A stretch of 64,000 nucleotides of DNA, taken from NCBI GenBank assembly GCA_034769895.1, contig CM068367.1, positions 346,851,611 through 346,915,610 of the forward strand, in the 5' to 3' direction. Below the pieces are notes generated by a model. That model saw only the letters and a list, made by a program, of their open reading frames with translations, was not told the DNA's origin and searched no databases. Below are positions 48,501 to 60,597 of the stretch, piece after piece (within the stretch, counting starts at the first letter, position 1; every line of letters begins with the position of its first letter). The position numbers were made by a program, and so were the translations under genes. Origin of the DNA: Magicicada septendecula. Lineage: Eukaryota; Arthropoda; Insecta; Hemiptera; Cicadidae.

Positions 48501-50279
48501 AAACTAGTGAATATTCTTTAAATATTTTTACAAACTCACACACAAAATTATGACACACCATCACTACTTTACTATGGCTGTTGTTTTTATTTCTGTATAC
48601 AAGACCAAAATTCTGTATAGGTTTTACAGATCATCAGGAACGTGTGCACAACATCCAAGACACAAGAGGTCTGAAAATATATGTACGAAAATAAGTACAC
48701 AAGGTTATGTTCCTGAAATTAATGTTAAAGAAACTGCTGAAAATTACAGCACTTAATTTAATAGCTTACTGTTGTTCAGTAAAATTTATTGTTTCTATAC
48801 TGCACCTGCATGTGCTGCCTCCATGACATCTGACGCTACAGAATTTATGTGTGTAGATTGGGTTATTTACACACTTGTTTTATTATTTAGTTGGGCATCC
48901 CATAAGTAAATCTTGTCTTTTCATGTCTTGTGCACTCAGGGTACACAAACAAAACTAAACTATAAATCTCAATCTTTTCACTTTAATGGAACTCTTGAAA
49001 TAATTTTTACATGACAGAAAATTCTTCATATACAAATTTCTGTAGCTACAACCCCCGACATGTTAGCACAAGTAATAGAGATAACATTTAAGATGCAGAC
49101 AATAAGCCAGTAACAACTGACATGTGTATTTTAGGAAGAAAGTAATCCAGCTATGTTTGTTTTACTATTCTTATGTTGCTGACTATTGATGTTTTTTCTT
49201 TTTATCAGTATACAGAAAATTCACACTCAAAAATTGTTATTTGTATCTGCTATACCATATATCAAAAGAATGGTGCACTCTCTTCCATTGTTAATGCTCT
49301 GCTTTGTTATATGTGTACCATACAATTTACACAGTTATCATTTTTGTATTTATTTTAGTTCCCCTGATCTTTTTTGCATTTTTGTAAATATATCAGCAAC
49401 AAATATACCAGTTCAAGAAAAGAACAGGATGTCTATGTTTATATTTGATGAATAGAAGTCAAAAAGATTAGCAAAATGAGAGGCTACATGAGTCTGCTGA
49501 AGGTATAACTTGAAGGCTATAACCAAGTGTAAATTTAGAGGGGGAGATGTACACGATCGGACCCCCCCCCCCCACCAGAGGGTCGAAAAAAGATGATGAA
49601 TTTTGTTAATGCCTTAATTTTGGGGCTATTTTATTATTTTTTTGACGTGTTCACTAATATATTAGCAACTCTTTTTTGAATATACAAACAGCTTTGAAAT
49701 AAGAAATATAGAAAAATCAATTCAGTCAATAAATATCTTCTAAACAATGTTTCAATAAGTTGTATTTTTATTGTGGTGTTACAGTTTACATTAATGGAAT
49801 TGATTTCAGGATGTTATTACATGTTTTTCAAGCATTTGAAAAATAGTAATGTTGATTAGTCTTAGCTTGTTTATTTCTTTTGTATGAAGCAGACTCGACC
49901 AGACCCCCTCCCTCCAAGACCAAATTCTAGATATTCCACTGGTTATAACTGGAAAAAAGAGAAGGATTTTGATGGAAGCATAAATGTAATGACCAATTCA
50001 GGTATTCTGATTCAACCTAAAAGATTAAGGCTAAAAACATTAAGATATGATAAAGGGGGGGGATAATATCAGTCATAGTTTTATTTTGAAATTACATACA
50101 AATCCAATTTCATGTGTACTTTTTAAATGACAATAACAAGATTTTTACTTTTAACTATGAACTGATAGATAAAAATAAAATCTTACAATGACGAAGCTTA
50201 GTCATAAACTGTACTCATTAAATTGGCTGTAACTGAAGTACATTTATATTTAAATGTTCACTACTTCTTCAATTATGTG
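48501..50279. other. Intergenic stretch
   Basis: AT-rich, with a poly-C run at 49,561-49,573 (cccccccccccccacc) and a short poly-G at about 50,055. Open frames up to 89 codons occur but show no family pattern. Confidence 0.5.
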
Positions 50280-50530
50280 AAATGTAGCTTTCTCTTGTGG
50301 CTTGTTCTCCGCAGAAGGTTAATTTCTGAAATTTCAGTCAATGCAACAATTGTTCTAAAATTGTCGAGCATTGGACGAACAGTATCTACCCAATAGTGTC
50401 ATCTTGTATCAGTCAGGGACCTTAAAATCATGGTACCACCACTGAAAGATTGTGATTGTGATCACTGCACTTTTTTAGAAATAGCATGTCTGTTAATAGT
50501 TGTTTCAATAAAGTTGTAGTGGCTTCAATT
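50280..50530 (-). pseudogene. Degenerate hAT (ZMYM1-like) transposase fragment
   Basis: The minus strand reads YNFIETTINRHAISKKVQ, then (after damage) GGTMILRSLTDTR, a stop, HYWVDTVRPMLDNFRTIVAL and TEIS. In intact relatives this part reads roughly F...KRH..F..........LK.LS.TRW..R...V......F..I...L, so the stop replaces the Trp of the TRW motif (tga for tgg). Only this central segment is recognisable. No terminal repeats found. Confidence 0.5.
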
Positions 50531-52816
50531 TCTTACATATCTAATTCCTATACAGCAACTGGCTAAATGGCTATACATAAATTAGGCAGGTGAGCCTGGC
50601 CTTCTATTGACTGTGGCATCATTACACTGTGTATGAAGGTTTTATCCTGTTATAACAGGCAATGGCCTCCTATGAAAGGATGAGCAGGTAAGAGGTCTAT
50701 GGTATATCTTGTCCTTGATACAAAATTTGACTCATTTGCATCAACCATCATTTGCATAATGTCTATAAAAATTCATAACATTTGTAACCATACTGAAGGT
50801 GACTGTAATGGTACGGTAGATGACATTATTGAAAACCCAAGATAAAGTCATGACAAAGTGCAATCCACTATTAAAAGCAAGTTGAAGTTCTGAAAAATCT
50901 AACCAAAATAGGTCTTCTGCATTTTAAATACTGGTAGGAAAGCTCAAATTTCTTAAACATCTCCATGCTGCCACAAATATTATAGAAGTCAGGTGTAATA
51001 CACAGACCACTGTTGAATACCCTCTCCTTACAGCTGTAACTTATTGTAACTAATTTGTAATGTTAACTATTTATACTTGTTCAAGTAACTATTTAAAGAA
51101 GAGTGACAGTATTTTTTTCATTTCCTTCTTTCTTACTATAGTATAAACTTCAATAGGTAACAAAGCTAACATAAGCTTTCACAAATTGTATAAGAAGATG
51201 CAAACAATTCTGCAAAGCATATAAATTTTACTTTTAATCAGCTCTTGAATAATGAAAATGGTTTTTCCAGTTCTTTAGTAACAACTGTTTTATTTCTTCT
51301 TTAGTTCCCATTAAATTTAACGATTATTTATCACATACACACACACACAGTTATATGTTATAATTTCATTTTTATTTATTTATTAATTATTTCTTTATTA
51401 TATTCACTTGGCAGCAGAGTTATTTATATGTCCAATTGACATTTATAAAATAAATAACATACAGTGTTTACCAAAATATGTTATACAAAAAATGGAGAAC
51501 AGATAAAGTTAAATCACTAAGCAACTTCATTGAAGCAAATTCAAATGTGACCACTAGTGACTATATGTAAATGTATACCATGTAAATTATTAAGTTACAG
51601 AAATACTTCAAAATATTGTTAATGCTGAAGGAAACATTAGGGGACAATGGTTTTCAATAAAGATGAAGATAAATTGTGCACAATTGGATTCAGATAGGCT
51701 CAACCACAATCAGAAACTGCTGACTGTTTGAACAAGTATGTAGATGAAAATTGTAACAATGCAGAAAAATTATGTTCACGTACTTTGAGAAATATATAAT
51801 GAGTTTCGGAAACAACTGTTTTTATATTTGAATGTCCCTTGTATCTTAGAGCATAACAAAGAGTACTGAGAAAATTCATATCAAATATATTCATATTCAT
51901 GTAGATGACTCCAAGTTATATGTTCTGTTGTTTGAAATTTATATTTTTAAAAATCTAATATACATCCTGACATGTCTAATATCAGTCAACAGAAGTTTCT
52001 GACTATTTTTATACAGTATCTTTTGGACTATTTTCTTTCCAAATATTTCACACATTATCTGACTCACAAGTACCTGTAACATAAGGGGTACACGTATTCT
52101 ATCAGCAATAGACTGATGTGTTTAATTTGGTGAAATCAATAATCCTTTCAGGATATTTACTTCTTGTTAATACCACTTTATTTCTGTTTAAGACATCAGT
52201 TATATTAACAACAGTACTATCATAATTGAGAATTAGGTTTGGAGCAACACTGCTCATTGCCTTCTATAACTTACCAAAATATTCATTATGATCACCTCAT
52301 TCACCAGTGCTCTATTCATCTTTATGTTGTGGCACACTTTATTTAATGCATTTTTATGTCTGCATAGGTAAGGTCTTACAAAATCTTACAAAAAGATAAT
52401 TTTTAAATCTTTTTCTTTTTTATTTCGCCAGAACAATCAAGAAATCATTCAGTAGTTAACCAAATGTCATAAATTATTAAGAGAATCATACATAAATATT
52501 TAAATTATTTAATAATATATTACTGTGTTAACTTTTTGCTTTTCCTCTTCAAGAAATAATGGCATTCTTAGTTTCTCTATATATTTCCCAGGAGCGGTTT
52601 CTGTAGAAGTTAGCTAGTTAGCACTACCTCCAGAAATCCTAAGATATAAAAAAATATAAAGTATTTTTCTTACACAATTGCATAATATATGCTCAATTTA
52701 TATTCCTACATTTAATGTTATTAAAATGCCTGTATTGAGTTCCTTTATAAACTACCCCCGTATGCTCCGAATATCGTACTTTTACATTCAGCATTATTGT
52801 ACAGGTCGCTCGAGTC
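50531..52816. other. Intergenic stretch
   Basis: AT-rich with a short CA repeat at about 51,335-51,353. The part just right of 50,531 may be further decayed hAT sequence, but no motif is clear. Confidence 0.45.
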
Positions 52817-52975
52817 TGTAGGTAGCAGTTTCATGCTACCTCACGTAAAGTATTAGGAAGTCATGTGACTAGCCTGAGGAGGTTGAGGTATGCTGCAGCT
52901 CAGCATAAGAGTGAGTGAGAGAGAGCAGAAGAACAAGTGAGTCAGGCTTAGGTAGCAGATGGCGAGCTACCTACA
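52817..52975 (+). repeat. Inverted-ended 159-bp block, possible solo LTR
   Basis: Begins TGTAGGTAGC and ends GCTACCTACA, exact inverted 10-mers in TG...CA form. It is GC-richer than its surroundings, with a gagtgagtgagagagagcag tract. The next bases are tggtgccaacattgc, which resembles the TGG-initial tRNA primer site that follows a 5' LTR. No second LTR, polyprotein or clear target duplication is present, and 159 bp is short for an LTR, so this is tentative. Confidence 0.3.
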
Positions 52976-54412
52976 TGGTGCCAACATTGCAGTACGGTTT
53001 TGTTTGTCAGTGGTCAATTAAAGTTTATTTGAATATGTCCTGCACATGTTGTGTTATGCAAAGTCAGTTGTTAGTTCTTAAACTTTTATTTGAATAAACA
53101 TACATTAATTTAGTTGAATTACTTATTTATAATTAATTAGGTCTAACAATATTTTAATAAAAGCCTAGAGTTCTTTTTGGTTGAGGCTTAACTGTTTTGT
53201 GCACCACCAGATGTTTGGTCATGAACTGCCACTGATATTTCCCATTGACTGTCCTATTTATTCTGGATTTAGATATGCTAAACTTTCCAGCTCTTTTTCA
53301 TACTGAAGTACCATTTTAGACAGCCTCAACAGCTTTTTATACTTTTATTTTTCTTAGCTAATTGTTTGTTTTGTTTTTGTTGTAATTTTGTTTAGCTAAG
53401 TTAATTATATTTAATTTGTATCTATGTATGCCATGTGTTCTTTTATAATTTGAATCACACTTAAACCTAACACAAATAGAAAACAAAAAAATATTTTAAT
53501 TTGTTATATTTTCATTATGCAGTACAAATAATATTATAAAATAATATTCAAATATTATATTGACTGTAACACTGTAAGTGCATATATTTTATTTATTTAT
53601 ACTTATATTTTATTAATATAGATTTATAAGATAACATACTTTTGCAAAGATTTAATGTACATAACATTTCAGTACTGATATACAGTGCTCTTACTCTATA
53701 ATTAAATAAATTTGACCTCACAACTAAGACATTTAGTACCAACCTGTTCAATGGAATTTCAGAAAAATGCCTTATAATACTGCAGACAAACATGTTATGC
53801 CCATATCTACCTTGGTTCTGTTTCTTACTGTGCCATTAAACTGCTTGAAATTAACAACAATTTAAAGTCACACAGGTATAAAAATAAAACTGAAAGAAAC
53901 AAAATGTTTTTTTAATATTGAGAGAGAATATATTTTATCATGAGAGAAACCTATCTAGAACAAAAACTGGCTGTTACAATTAATTAAAACTGAAAAGTCT
54001 TTAACCATACTCCAGGTGAATGTTTATTTGAATACAGTTAATTTATTCAGAATTTAACAGGTAAAATTGTTAACATTAAATCAAGATTTGGCTGTGGTCT
54101 TGCTACACACCTCTTACAAATCTGCAGCTGTTTAATGCAACAATGAAAAGAATTGATGGAAAAAAATTATATTAATTTATTTTTTAATCAATAACTTAGT
54201 AGACAATATTTCAATAAAAACATTTGATTCGAACCAAACATTATGAAATCTATCTCAGATAATTATGCATGTAAAGGAAGATTTCAAAAAATATTATGAT
54301 GGATCTGATCATGAGGCCTGGATGCTAAAGTTCTCTCCACCAGGCCAATTATACAATCTATATCTACTCATATTTTCTACAGATGAATACTGTTAGGGTA
54401 ATTATGCTATGT
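52976..54412. other. Intergenic stretch
   Basis: AT-rich; no gene recognised. Confidence 0.5.
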
Positions 54413-54420
54413 CTCTAGAC
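54413..54420 (+). repeat. Target-site duplication CTCTAGAC, left of outer hAT
   Basis: Identical 8-mer at 63,652-63,659. Confidence 0.9.
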
Positions 54421-57111
54421 CAGGGCCGGACTGGGACTCCTAAAAGGGCGCGGCCCTTGACTTGGCAAAAGGCGCATTCCGAGGGGTCTGGGGGGGTATG
54501 GAATAATAATGAAAAATTTTTAAATTGTGACCTTGAAAACCCATTTTTATACCTTTTTTGACTGAAAAATGCCAAAAATTAATATTTTTTTAATGAAAAA
54601 ATTAAAAGTTTATTTTTTTGAAATTTGCAAAGTAAAGTTTTATAGAGATGTAAATAAAAACCACATTATACCTTAAAAAAAGTATTAACTGGATTAATCT
54701 TAATATGTAGTATACTAACTACTAACAAACAAGAATCCTCAAGGTATAGTACATTTTGTCTTGACTGATTGGCTTTTATTCTAAACAAAAAAGTTTTTAA
54801 GAAAAGAAACGTCTAATGTTCTTCTAATTATTTATATTACTAATTAATTAACAAATCAGAGATTTATATTGTTACATGACATTTTTACCATGCCATTTTA
54901 ACATAAATATACTTTAATTATCTTAACAAAAAAGTACCAAGAAACATAAGATTTTCAAGAAATCAGTAATGAAAGACTTAATTGAATATTGTTTATTTTA
55001 TTGTTTAATTTATGTTAACGAAGACTGTGATAATTATGTTTATCATAGTTAAAATAATGTCAATAATGATAACTAAGGAGGACAATATTAATGAACTTAC
55101 TTATGGAATTTTGTTTTATTTATACAAACTGTAAATTTATAAATACAGTCAGTTAAGGGGAATCATAATATATTACTAAGAGTTATTAGTAATTAGTTTG
55201 GGTCACATTAATTAATATTATATATGATAGTGTTAATAACGCTAATGTTTATCTTAACAAGAAAGTACCAAAATAACAACAGTAATAGATTTTTGTAAAA
55301 CTAGGCATATTGAGCTTAGACAGTTAAGTTATATGAATAAGAATTTCTATTAAAATGATAATGAAACAATGTCAGGCTATGTTATAGGATTACTATATGT
55401 GTCAAATAAATTTAAGAAAGTGAAAAGTACAAGAAGAACTAAACTAATAATAAATACGTCTGGAACAAATAAAATAAAAAGTGTAAATTAAAAACTCAAG
55501 AAATATAGAACAGAAGATAGTCAAAAGTGGTGTCAAAATAATCAGTGTTTCATCATCAGATCAAAGAAACCAATAGTGAAGATCAAAGCTCTTATAAAAA
55601 AGGTATATCATTTTAATGAAAAAGACAGAAAAATATTAAGAGTTCGTTTATGTTATTACTATGATATCATCAGGGTGACATAAAAATGTTACATTGGAAA
55701 CCAATAAAAGAGCTGATATAGGCCTTAGCAACTAATATGTTATAATAAATGAAATAAGATTGTATTATTGGATCTGAATGAAAAAGGTTGAGTTAAACAC
55801 CACATAGTGACAAAATTAAATTATGAGACATTTTATATCAGTGTACCTAAATAAAAAAATTTAATAATCATTCTCAACCAGACTAAATAGTAGAAGGAAG
55901 TGCTACATGACTATAAAGAAGTAAACCAGTGAATCTCTGAAGAAATTCAATCAACTGACACAGGAAGAGAAGTATTTTTTTATATAAAATTAAACTGAAC
56001 CATTCCCTGTTATGCCTAGACTGTAGGTTTCAGACACTGATTACACTTTTAATAAAAACCATTTGGAACTTTCACTGAGAACAATATTAATGAACAGTCT
56101 TACCAGCAGTATGAAAAACCATTAATGTATAGTGTTACTACAATATAAAGTGAACTAAGTCTAAAAAACATTTTACTAAACATAACCTAAACACTGAACA
56201 TTGTTAAACTATTCATATAATCCTGTTAAGGTACTTTGTAACTATTTATAACCCCATGTATTTTGGTACTTTTCTTCTAATAACTGTTGTTTATATCGTA
56301 GTCAAAAGGACCTAACGTAACACAATATATTTGTATTTTATTTAATAAATGTAAATGTGATCCTTGAGATGAATAATCTCTGAATGCTACTGCTGCCATA
56401 CTGAGCATATGTAAAGAACCGCTGGGTGAGATTTTGTTAATGATTATATATGTTATTTAAAAAACAATTTAAAGAAAATAATAAAAGGATTTTGAGTATA
56501 ATAAATACAGATAAAAGGTTTATTCGTTTCTTTATTTAATGAATACAAAATGGATAAGATATTCTAAATAATATATCTGGGACTGTGAATTGGCTTCAGC
56601 AATTAGATTAAGTTGGCAACACTCCTCATTTGAAAGAAATGGCAGACTATTCAAATCTTCTTTGAGGAGCTTTAGTTATCACATTCATCTCTTAAAGAAA
56701 AGATTAAAAGAGATTTAATTATAGCTGATAAAGAAACCATATCATAAAATTTTTTTTTTATAACAAATAAAATTAATATTTTTACAAATAAATTTTATTT
56801 GCAACTGATGATTGCAAACTGGCGCTCAACAAATATTACCCTGACCAGATACTCATCCTATAAACTATTAACAAGTATACACATTAAATAACCAAGACAA
56901 AGAAAGGTACAATTATTAAAGGTAACGAGTTAGGTGTCGTTACAGAATTGGCGATCCCAACAATGAGGCTAAATAACCTGTAGTAACCTTTTTACACGTT
57001 ACAATATGCATTATCAAAGATATGAATGGTAATTATTGCATTCTTTATTAAGAAAGAGGAAGTGAGGAAGGCCAGTAATTGTTAGTAGAAGGACAGCCTT
57101 TCTAATTATTA
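54421..57111. other. Non-coding left part of the outer hAT
   Basis: AT-rich without a supported gene. The first 80 bases carry GC-rich subterminal words (gggcgcggcccttgactt, aaaggcgcattccgagggg). Unusually long for the 3' side of a hAT transposon; it may hide older insertions I could not delimit. Confidence 0.55.
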
Positions 57112-57584
57112 TTAGAAGGACAGGAAGCATTTCATTTCTTGGCTTTGGCAACAAAGTTCATTTATAATAGTTTCATTGTTAATGACAGTGAGTAGTTCTC
57201 TTTCTGACTGCATCAGGAGAAGAGCCTCTAGGTTGTCGTTGCTCATGGACGAACGAATTCTTGATTTGACAAGTTTGAGTTTAGAAAAAGCACGCTCGCA
57301 ACTCACTTGGGTCAGTGGTATTGTCAATAGGGACTTATAAGCCTTGTTAAGCTGCGGATACATTATACAGTACATGTTGTATTCATATATCAGCTTATAA
57401 GCACACTTGACACAAGACTGACAAGGTTTTTTTGTCACTGTCACTACACATGATTGCTTGTTCACATTCATCATCAGATGCTGAACTGGAATAAATGTGG
57501 AAGTCTTCTTCATCTTGAGTTTTCTTAGGGTCCTGATAGTGGTCTTTTAATGACAAATTAATACTTGGCCACTGTTCAACAAAC

Positions 57585-57592
57585 GATTCGAG
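57585..57592 (+). repeat. Target-site duplication GATTCGAG, left of inner hAT
   Basis: Identical 8-mer at 60,590-60,597. Collapsing the two restores the host reading frame. Confidence 0.95.
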
Positions 57593-60589
57593 CAGAGGCG
57601 GCTCACTCATAAGGGCACATGGTCACGTGCCCCACCAAAAAAACACGAAATAAATAAATAAATATTGTAGAAACGTCCTCGTTTTAAAAATGATAGCAAT
57701 AGTTTGTAACAGTGCGAAGTCTGGAGAAATGTGGCAACGCGAAAACAAATGTGGCAACGTAGCGACGGTCACAGCGACGTTGTGACCCAATATTACTACT
57801 CCCTTCCTCTTCACAACTCTCTTGTGGTGGGAGAGCATAATGCTAAAATCCCATAGCGCTCGGTCACACTAGACTATGTGACCATTGACCAAACATTTAC
57901 AGTCTTCAAGTAGTAAACTCTGAATCCTGTAGGTGTGCCACATTACTGCAACTAACGGATATGAATCGGAGCTATTTAGTAGACTATTACATTTTACCGC
58001 CATCTGAGCTGTTCTATAATACTAATAATTACTCTTACTTTCTTAGTGTATATTGTTACGAAATAATGTTATCATAATGTTTCTATCGTGAATATGATTA
58101 TAATAATTTTTGCGATTTTATATAATTTTAAATTATATTCTCATTGAAGGAAATATTAAAATAGAACGTGTACCTAGAGCGGTTATGTTATGTGCTACAC
58201 GATAGTTGTGGTGGCAGTGCTTATAGTAATTGTATAAATTGTAGTGTTACAAGTTTACAAGTGGTTTTCAGTAATCAGTGTTACGCACGCGTGTAAATAA
58301 CGGTGTTGAAAATATTCAAGTGTCAGTATTTTGTGTGCTTGTGTAAATCTCTGAGACAAAATGAATGATGTCAAGTATTTACAGAGTAAAACTTTGTGCT
58401 ATGAAGATAGGTTAATAGCAAAACAATTGGGTCCACCAAGACCGCAGTTGTCTATCAACCAAGTGTTTAAGGACAAAAACAGAACCTATAATAGAACTTT
58501 CAATACCACAGTGTACGAAAAATGGGAATGGATGTGCGGATGCCCCACAATCAATGCTTTATTTTGCTTTGCTTGTCTTCTGTTTGGCGGTGAAGACACG
58601 TGGACTAAGTCGGGCGTTAAAGATCTGAAACATTTACCAGAAAAGAGTAAGAAGCATTCGCTGTCTAAATGTCATTTAGACAATGAAATGAGTTTAGCCG
58701 TGCTAGGTATTGTAAATATTAGATTGCAACTCGATGATGGTTACAGAATTTCTGTTCGTAAACATAACGAACTTGTAGACAAGAACAGATACATCTTGTC
58801 TCGAATAATTGATGCGATTAAATTTTGTGGGGAATTTGAATTAGCTTTACGTGGCCACGATGAAACGGAAGAAGCAGACAACAACCCAGGGATTTTTAAA
58901 GGACTAATCAATTATACTGCAGCACTTGACAGTGTTTTGAAAGATCATTTAGAAAATTCAACAGTGTTTAAAGGAACCTCGAAAACAATTCAGAACGAAC
59001 TTTTAGATGCCATTTTGTCAGTGTGTCGAAAAAATATTGTGACTGAAATTTCTACGATAAACTTCATATCACTTCAGGCTGATGAAACAACTGACAGTTC
59101 GTGCAAAACACAGATGGCACTGATTTTGAGATATCTCATTGAAGGGAGAATAATTGAAAGGTTTTGGGGTTTTTTTGAAGTCCCTTTTGATAAAAGTGCT
59201 CGAAGTTTAGCCTCGACAATTTTAGGACAGTTGGAAGAAATAGGAATATACAAGTCCCCGGAAAAACTAATTTGTCAGACTTACGATGGTGCATCTGTTA
59301 TGAGTGGTCAGAAAGGAGGGGTCCAGTGTTTGGTTAAAGAGAAGTATCCAAATGCAAATTTTATTCATTGTTATGCCCATCAAGGGAATCTGATTCTTCA
59401 AAACTCAACATCGTCTGCCTCCCAGAATAGAATATTTTTTCAAGACCTGCAAGGAATAGGACCATATTTTTCAAGATCTCCAAAGAGGATGGATTATTTA
59501 GTAGAAATTGTAAAAAAAAAAATTGGGTCTGTGCCTCCTACAAGATGGTACTTTCAACACAGGGCTGTTAATACTGTGTTTGAACATAAAGATAATCTAA
59601 TAAAATGTTTTGAACACATTAGGGACATAGAGATTTCTGACAAAAGTGCTTCTAGCCAGGCTGCAGGATTTGTACGAACTTTGAGGGATCCTCAGTTCAT
59701 TTTCTGGTTGACTTTTTTCCACAAAATTATGCCTCATGTGGCGATTTTCTTTGATTGCATTCAACAAAGAAACATTGATGCAATAAAAATGAGAACATTT
59801 GTTAAACATTTTGTGAGTGCAGTGGTTAATATTCGTAAGACCTATGAAGACAGTGAAGTGTCTGTAAGTGAGCCTGTGACTAAGAGACAGTGTGTTGAAC
59901 AATTAAGTAATAGGAGCAACCCTGTGGCCGCTTTGGAAGTATGTGATATGATTGTGAACAATATTAATGAAAGATTTCAATTTTCAGATCATTTATGTAT
60001 TTCCAAATTGTTTTTAGTTGAAAAGTTCCCACAGTACTGTGTTGAGTTTCCGGAAAATAATTTTCAGACTACAATTAAATTTTATCCAACAATAAATGGT
60101 CTGAAACTGAGAACAGAACTAGAAGTGTTATACAGTCGTGAAGATTTACGTATTGCTTCTGGTGCAACACCCTTATTACAGTTTTTCCTTGATAATAACA
60201 TGTTTCGTACCTTCTCAGAGTGTGTGACTATTTTAAAGATAATTGTTACCATACCGATGACAACTGTTGAAAGTGAAAGGTGCTTTTCTACATTGAAAAG
60301 AATAAAAACATTTTTAAGAAATTCCATGGGCACTGATAGACTGAATGCATTGGCTATGCTATCCACAGAAAAAAAAATGATTCATGGAATTCAAGATTTC
60401 AACAAACAAGTGATAGAGGAATTCGCTACATCTAAAAACAGGAGAATGGAATTGTTATACAAAAAGTGAAATACCAGGTAAGACATTCTATATTTTTTTA
60501 CCTAAGTACTAATTACCGCGAATGGTGGCCCACCTTAGATCGTCCCCACTGTGTGCCCCTCCCATTTCATTACTCACGAGCCGCCACTG
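57593..60589 (+). mobile_element. Complete inner hAT transposon (2,997 bp)
   Basis: The left end is CAGAGGCGGCTCACTCATAA; the right end read inward is CAGTGGCGGCTCGTGAGTAA. The two share CAG.GGCGGCTC and further matches. Exact 8-bp duplication GATTCGAG on both sides. One uninterrupted transposase gene on the plus strand, preceded by about 770 bp and followed by about 120 bp. Both ends, the duplication and the gene are intact, so this is a recent insertion and may be able to transpose. Confidence 0.95.
58361..60469 (+). CDS. hAT transposase, ZMYM1-like (702 aa), apparently intact
   Basis: Presumed to cut and paste its own element in the nucleus. The start is the first ATG after an in-frame TGA (58,352-58,354) and has a good context (gacaaaATG). 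Residues about 51-110 form a zinc-finger-like block: YEKWEWMCGCPTINALFCFA, with C59, C61, C69 and C72, then H99 and H105. Residues about 140-345 match the DUF4371-type region: SLQADETTDSS (D241, candidate first catalytic Asp), CQTYDGASVMSGQKGGVQ (D309, second) and FIHCYAHQGNLIL. TRW follows at 394-396. The C-terminal dimerisation region has TIPMTTVESERCFSTLKRIK (E639 in the ER.FS-type motif, candidate third catalytic residue) and then FLRNSMGTDRLNALAMLS. The length is full for the group and no stop or frameshift is present. No intron is needed. A splice-donor-like AG|GTAAG lies 5-10 bases after the stop. Catalytic residue assignment rests on analogy with Hermes-type hAT enzymes. Confidence 0.88.
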   Translation: MNDVKYLQSKTLCYEDRLIAKQLGPPRPQLSINQVFKDKNRTYNRTFNTTVYEKWEWMCGCPTINALFCFACLLFGGEDTWTKSGVKDLKHLPEKSKKHSLSKCHLDNEMSLAVLGIVNIRLQLDDGYRISVRKHNELVDKNRYILSRIIDAIKFCGEFELALRGHDETEEADNNPGIFKGLINYTAALDSVLKDHLENSTVFKGTSKTIQNELLDAILSVCRKNIVTEISTINFISLQADETTDSSCKTQMALILRYLIEGRIIERFWGFFEVPFDKSARSLASTILGQLEEIGIYKSPEKLICQTYDGASVMSGQKGGVQCLVKEKYPNANFIHCYAHQGNLILQNSTSSASQNRIFFQDLQGIGPYFSRSPKRMDYLVEIVKKKIGSVPPTRWYFQHRAVNTVFEHKDNLIKCFEHIRDIEISDKSASSQAAGFVRTLRDPQFIFWLTFFHKIMPHVAIFFDCIQQRNIDAIKMRTFVKHFVSAVVNIRKTYEDSEVSVSEPVTKRQCVEQLSNRSNPVAALEVCDMIVNNINERFQFSDHLCISKLFLVEKFPQYCVEFPENNFQTTIKFYPTINGLKLRTELEVLYSREDLRIASGATPLLQFFLDNNMFRTFSECVTILKIIVTIPMTTVESERCFSTLKRIKTFLRNSMGTDRLNALAMLSTEKKMIHGIQDFNKQVIEEFATSKNRRMELLYKK

Positions 60590-60597
60590 GATTCGAG
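60590..60597 (+). repeat. Target-site duplication GATTCGAG, right of inner hAT
   Basis: Lies within codons of the outer transposase gene (minus strand CTCGAATC). Confidence 0.95.

Noticed and set aside
52915..53097. 60-codon plus-strand frame
   Set aside because: It overlaps the inverted-ended block and has low-complexity Arg/Ser content; no family pattern.
57623..57838. 71-codon minus-strand frame near the left end of the inner hAT
   Set aside because: It lies in the non-coding 5' region of the element, antisense to the gene, and ends in a low-complexity hydrophobic run.
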